Positions 60,392 to 64,000 of a stretch of DNA of 64,000 nucleotides are shown here, in pieces. Both the position numbers and the translations under genes were made by a program. How positions within the stretch are numbered: position 1 is the first letter of the stretch; each line of letters starts with the position of its first letter. The DNA is from Aphelenchoides besseyi (lineage: Eukaryota > Nematoda > Chromadorea > Rhabditida > Aphelenchoididae). The stretch lies in contig JAMPIQ010000001.1 in the NCBI GenBank assembly GCA_024699855.1, forward strand, positions 14,012,001 to 14,076,000, in the 5' to 3' direction. Under the pieces are notes generated by a model that was not told the origin of the DNA, made no database searches, and was given only the letters and a program-made list of their open reading frames with translations.

Positions 60392-63300
60392 CAAACGTTT
60401 TCGCAGCTAATTAATAACATAACGATAAGATTGAAGCCCTCAAAGAGGTTTATGGATCGAAGCCAAACAACAGAAAGCCAAGTGATTAACAACAGGGTGT
60501 TTAACGAACACCATTGGAGGTCCTTTGTAAACCGAACCAATGAACTCCGTTCGAGTGCTCTTCTTTCATATTTAGGTTCGATCTCGGTGCTATGGGCGGG
60601 AATAAACGAACGGTAAATTGTGAGATCTCATCAGATACGTTTCGACTTTAGAAACACATTCGGGAAATGCTTTACGGTTCAACGATCATCGTCAACCCAC
60701 ATTCATAATACAAAATAGCGGTTTCAAGTTGTCAACATTTGACTGATAACCTTCGACACTGAAGAGCCCCATTGGTAGGTCTTAATTGGCGAATCGAAAC
60801 GCTTCCGCGAATCCGCGATCAGACTCATCAGCGGTTCTCATCAACGCGATTCTGCGAAGTCATAAAGTAAAATTGATTAAAAATTCAATTACTCAAAAAC
60901 TACCGTAGACTTTGTTTTCAAGGCGGAAGTCTCAAATTTTCAACAGACGGCTCTTTTCGAATTCTTAATGAGCAATTTGAGTTAGTTAATAAATGACCTA
61001 AACGCTACGAAATGAACTTCCCGTCTCGACGTATTAACATCGAGTTGAAAATGCCAATTTCATCTACTGTAAACCTTGACCTTTGTGTTGAGTACAAACA
61101 CGTGTTGGCTTGTGTCCAAGTTTAAAAGCGAACTAAACGGACCGCAAAATCTGATAACAAACCGCCCGTTTGATTTGGTCGCTTCGACAGTCTCGAGAAA
61201 ACAGTTTTACGTCAACAAAATTGAACTCGAAAAGTGCACTAGAGCATAAAGATGGTAATCAAATTGGAGAACTCGATGTTGGTGGTATCAAGAACGGAAG
61301 TCTGCGAAACATTTCAGTTACGTCGCGACCTTCGAAGTTGTCAAAGACCATTCGCGAACGTGAGTTTCGGAACGTAAGTTTCGAAACCTTTCGAACGTGA
61401 CGGTCAAGTGGTTGAGTTCGAGAAGTCAAAAGTTGATTTGAGTCAACGGTTCAAAACAACCGAAAGAGACACGCACACACACGTAACTCACTTGTGGTTT
61501 TCAGTTGGTTAGTTGTGAGTTTAAACGGCGGTCATGTTCCGCATTGTTCGTAAAGACGCAATAAATTACCCGAAAACAACCGCAATTTCCGTCATGACTC
61601 GTTGCAGCTCCTTGGAGACTTGAAAATAGACACCGCCGACGCGTTTTTTCACAACCACCGGGTTTTTTGCATATGACGAACATGATCACATCTTTTGATA
61701 AGTGGATTGCAAACTTTTGAAGGTTACTGTAGGATGCAAACTGTCGTCCGAAAGTGGGAACATCGAAAAAGAATTGTAGACGAAAAGGTTTTCATGCACG
61801 CCATTCGAATCGGATAGCAACCCCATCGAACAGAACGCAGAGATTAGAATCATGGGGCTTTCGAATTCTGAATTTCAAAAACATAGTAAAACAAACGGAT
61901 TAGTCGTTTCGACTCGAACACCAAAACAAAATGAGCAATCGAACTGTACGGTCTTCTTATAACTTGGCAACTTGCCATAACGATCAATGACCATAAGCCC
62001 ACAATTGTATTCAACCGTGGGATTCTCGCACAAACAAACCAATGGCGGAAGCCTTCTTTTGTTGTATGAGATCAATTATGAAGTCTTGCGCAATTGATAT
62101 GATAATTCACTAATCGTGGTTGTTGAAAGATGTAAGAAGTTTAACGAAAAAAACGAATTGATGCCGCTAAATGGTATTAGAATCGCTAAAGCATAGAACT
62201 ATTTTGGCCCTTCGGATTCTCGTTACCAATTTCGTGCTCTCATTTGAGCCATCTATTGAGTTCTTCCATAAACGTTTGCAACTGCAGCCCCAATCCGGGA
62301 GTTTTATGACTGCGAATGAAAAGAAACGAGTTGACTGGAACAGAAAGTTTCGAAAGTACAAAACCGTAGGGTTACGGTAGCCGACATTTTGAGTTTAAGT
62401 TTGTCAAAAATTAACGTTTGTTTTAAGAGATTTACCATTTGGAGCTTAAAACTGAATTCGTCTGTCTTCTTTGGTACCATCGTATTTGTTAATTTCCCGT
62501 CAACTGTCGGCGCAAATACGTCAGTTAATACCAACGAAGTGGAACGTGATGGGAGGAAAAAAAGTTGAGACGAAAGGTTGATTTCGTCGTTAGAAGTGTA
62601 ACAAAACGATGTAACAGAAGCTATTTATATACTACGGATACATAATCACTATGTTCGTGTGCGTTAACTGTTTAGATCTCAAAATAGAAAACTGGGGAGG
62701 TCAAAATGCGAATCTTCAGACTATTCGGTTGCTCAGTGATTATGCGACGGCACTCGTTGAAAATGTTAACACTCCCTCGCACTTCAAACTCTTCATTTCA
62801 AAACGGCATTAATATGCAAAACAAAGCATATGGTTGACATTTCGGTCCCAACTTTCAACGCTTCTGCGTTACGTCAAAACGACCAAACAGATGGAGCGAA
62901 TACACGAAAAAGTTTTTAGGGAATTGGAGAGTATTAAAAGAATGATTAGTGACGAAATGCGGAGGTTACTTTCAATACGATCGCGTGTCGGCGATTAGAA
63001 CGGAAACTGCCGCAGTTTTCTAATTGAATAACATAGGTGGTCAGATGGAACAGAAAATGACCTTGTTCTCTAGTCTTATAACTCGATTCTCTTTCAGCTC
63101 TTCGATTACCGTATGTTGTTCGGGCGCGATTATCGACGCAAAAGAAACAAAAATGAAATGGAACGGAAATGCCAAAACGACTTCTTTTCAACGATTCAAT
63201 AAACAAATCACGCGGCTGATTAGGAATTTATCGTAGAGACTTCACGCTCAAACGACCTTAACCATGAATAAGAACGAAATGACGCCAAAAGCTTGTGAGA

Positions 63301-64000
63301 TAAAAGCATTGATTTTACGTTCTTTTGAGCTTCAGAAACCCTATTAATTGACGTCGATATTGAGTGTTGAACGAACTTCACACATTCTTGATTACCATTG
63401 GTCTTTTCAGAGCCTAAGAAACCGCCCCTGATAAGGAAACGGCCAATTGTAAACAAACGTTTTGTGACGTTCAAATCGCTCAAACATCGCCGGTTATAAT
63501 GTTAAAACCGAACTGTTCAACTATTCTTTCAATATTAAAGCACTTCCCTGACTCACGCTCTTGGACGTCACTGTGCAGTGCAAGTCGACAAGAAATCTCG
63601 ACGTTTATTCTGTTAATAGAAGTGCAAATCTTTGGGGAAATCTAACACCTACTCGCATGTTGTTGAAGTGACTTTTCACTTTCCGTATGTTCCTCAAACT
63701 GACGAATTGATTAACTCTCGCACTTCAACTAATAGTCCGCAAAATCTCATTAACCAGTCGCTGCAAAGTCACGAGTTGAATTTGCAAGGAGTTTTCCGGC
63801 CACGTAATTTCCTTCGACTGCCAAACAACCGATAAGGAGATCGTTCCCTTCGTCAACAACAACAACAAGAGTAAACAGCATCAAACAGTTCGAAACGAGG
63901 AATAAACGACAAGCACCGTGTAGTGGGAAGCAAAGATCAGTCGTAATTCTAAGACGTCCAATCGCGAGTATCATCTTTTGTTCATTTCGTGCTGCAAGTT
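60392..64000. other. No supported gene in the last 3.6 kb
   Basis: Short frames occur, none with exon support. The least random is 61875-62075 (-), containing VCLCENPTVEYNCGLMVIDR. I see no RNA gene, repeat array or mobile-element ends. A short CA-type tract (cacacacacac) lies near 61472-61481. Confidence 0.45.

Overview
The window is nuclear DNA of a nematode. The coding regions are split by many very short introns (mostly 36 to 55 bases) with GTRAGT donors and TTTYAG acceptors. Several start codons lie a few bases after an unpaired TTTYAG, as expected for spliced-leader trans-splicing. The recognisable proteins are animal ones, and the closest matches I recall are nematode families (DGK-1, SQV-7, class 2 'lips' lipases, orcokinin-type NLP peptides). 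I cannot name the species.

Region 1 (1-17.4 kb) is gene-dense and conserved. It holds mitochondrial NADP isocitrate dehydrogenase (-), diverging from a long RSF1-type PHD-finger chromatin remodelling subunit (+), a NADAR-domain protein (-), an SQV-7-type nucleotide-sugar transporter (+), and diacylglycerol kinase theta/DGK-1 (-). A spacer of about 4 kb without genes lies upstream of dgk-1.

Region 2 (21-35 kb) is a patchwork of young or unrecognised genes and gene remains. It holds an aquaglyceroporin remnant, an unrecognised nematode protein, a broken kinesin motor, two copies of a roughly 450-base duplicated segment that carries a decaying two-exon coding sequence, a small basic protein, a single-pass membrane protein, a type I membrane glycoprotein (possibly LAMP-like) and a UDP-glycosyltransferase remnant.

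Region 3 (35-44.3 kb) returns to intact genes: a METTL26-type methyltransferase (+), a secreted class 2 lipase (-), and a very long acidic protein with an ERICH3-like N terminus (-). A spacer of about 4.8 kb follows.

Region 4 (49-64 kb) holds a secreted protein of unknown family, a small candidate neuropeptide precursor, an aspartyl-protease pseudogene that still has a TATA box and TGATAA motifs, an orcokinin-like neuropeptide precursor with seven peptide units, and two weak coding-like stretches. The last 3.6 kb has no gene I can support.

The neighbours do not form a pathway. dgk-1, the orcokinin precursor and probably the small peptide gene are neuronal by family. The lipase and the dead aspartyl protease are intestinal types. 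The most notable features are the run of independent pseudogenes, the paired decaying duplicates, the repeat-and-intron architecture of the orcokinin precursor, and several unrecognised but well-formed genes.
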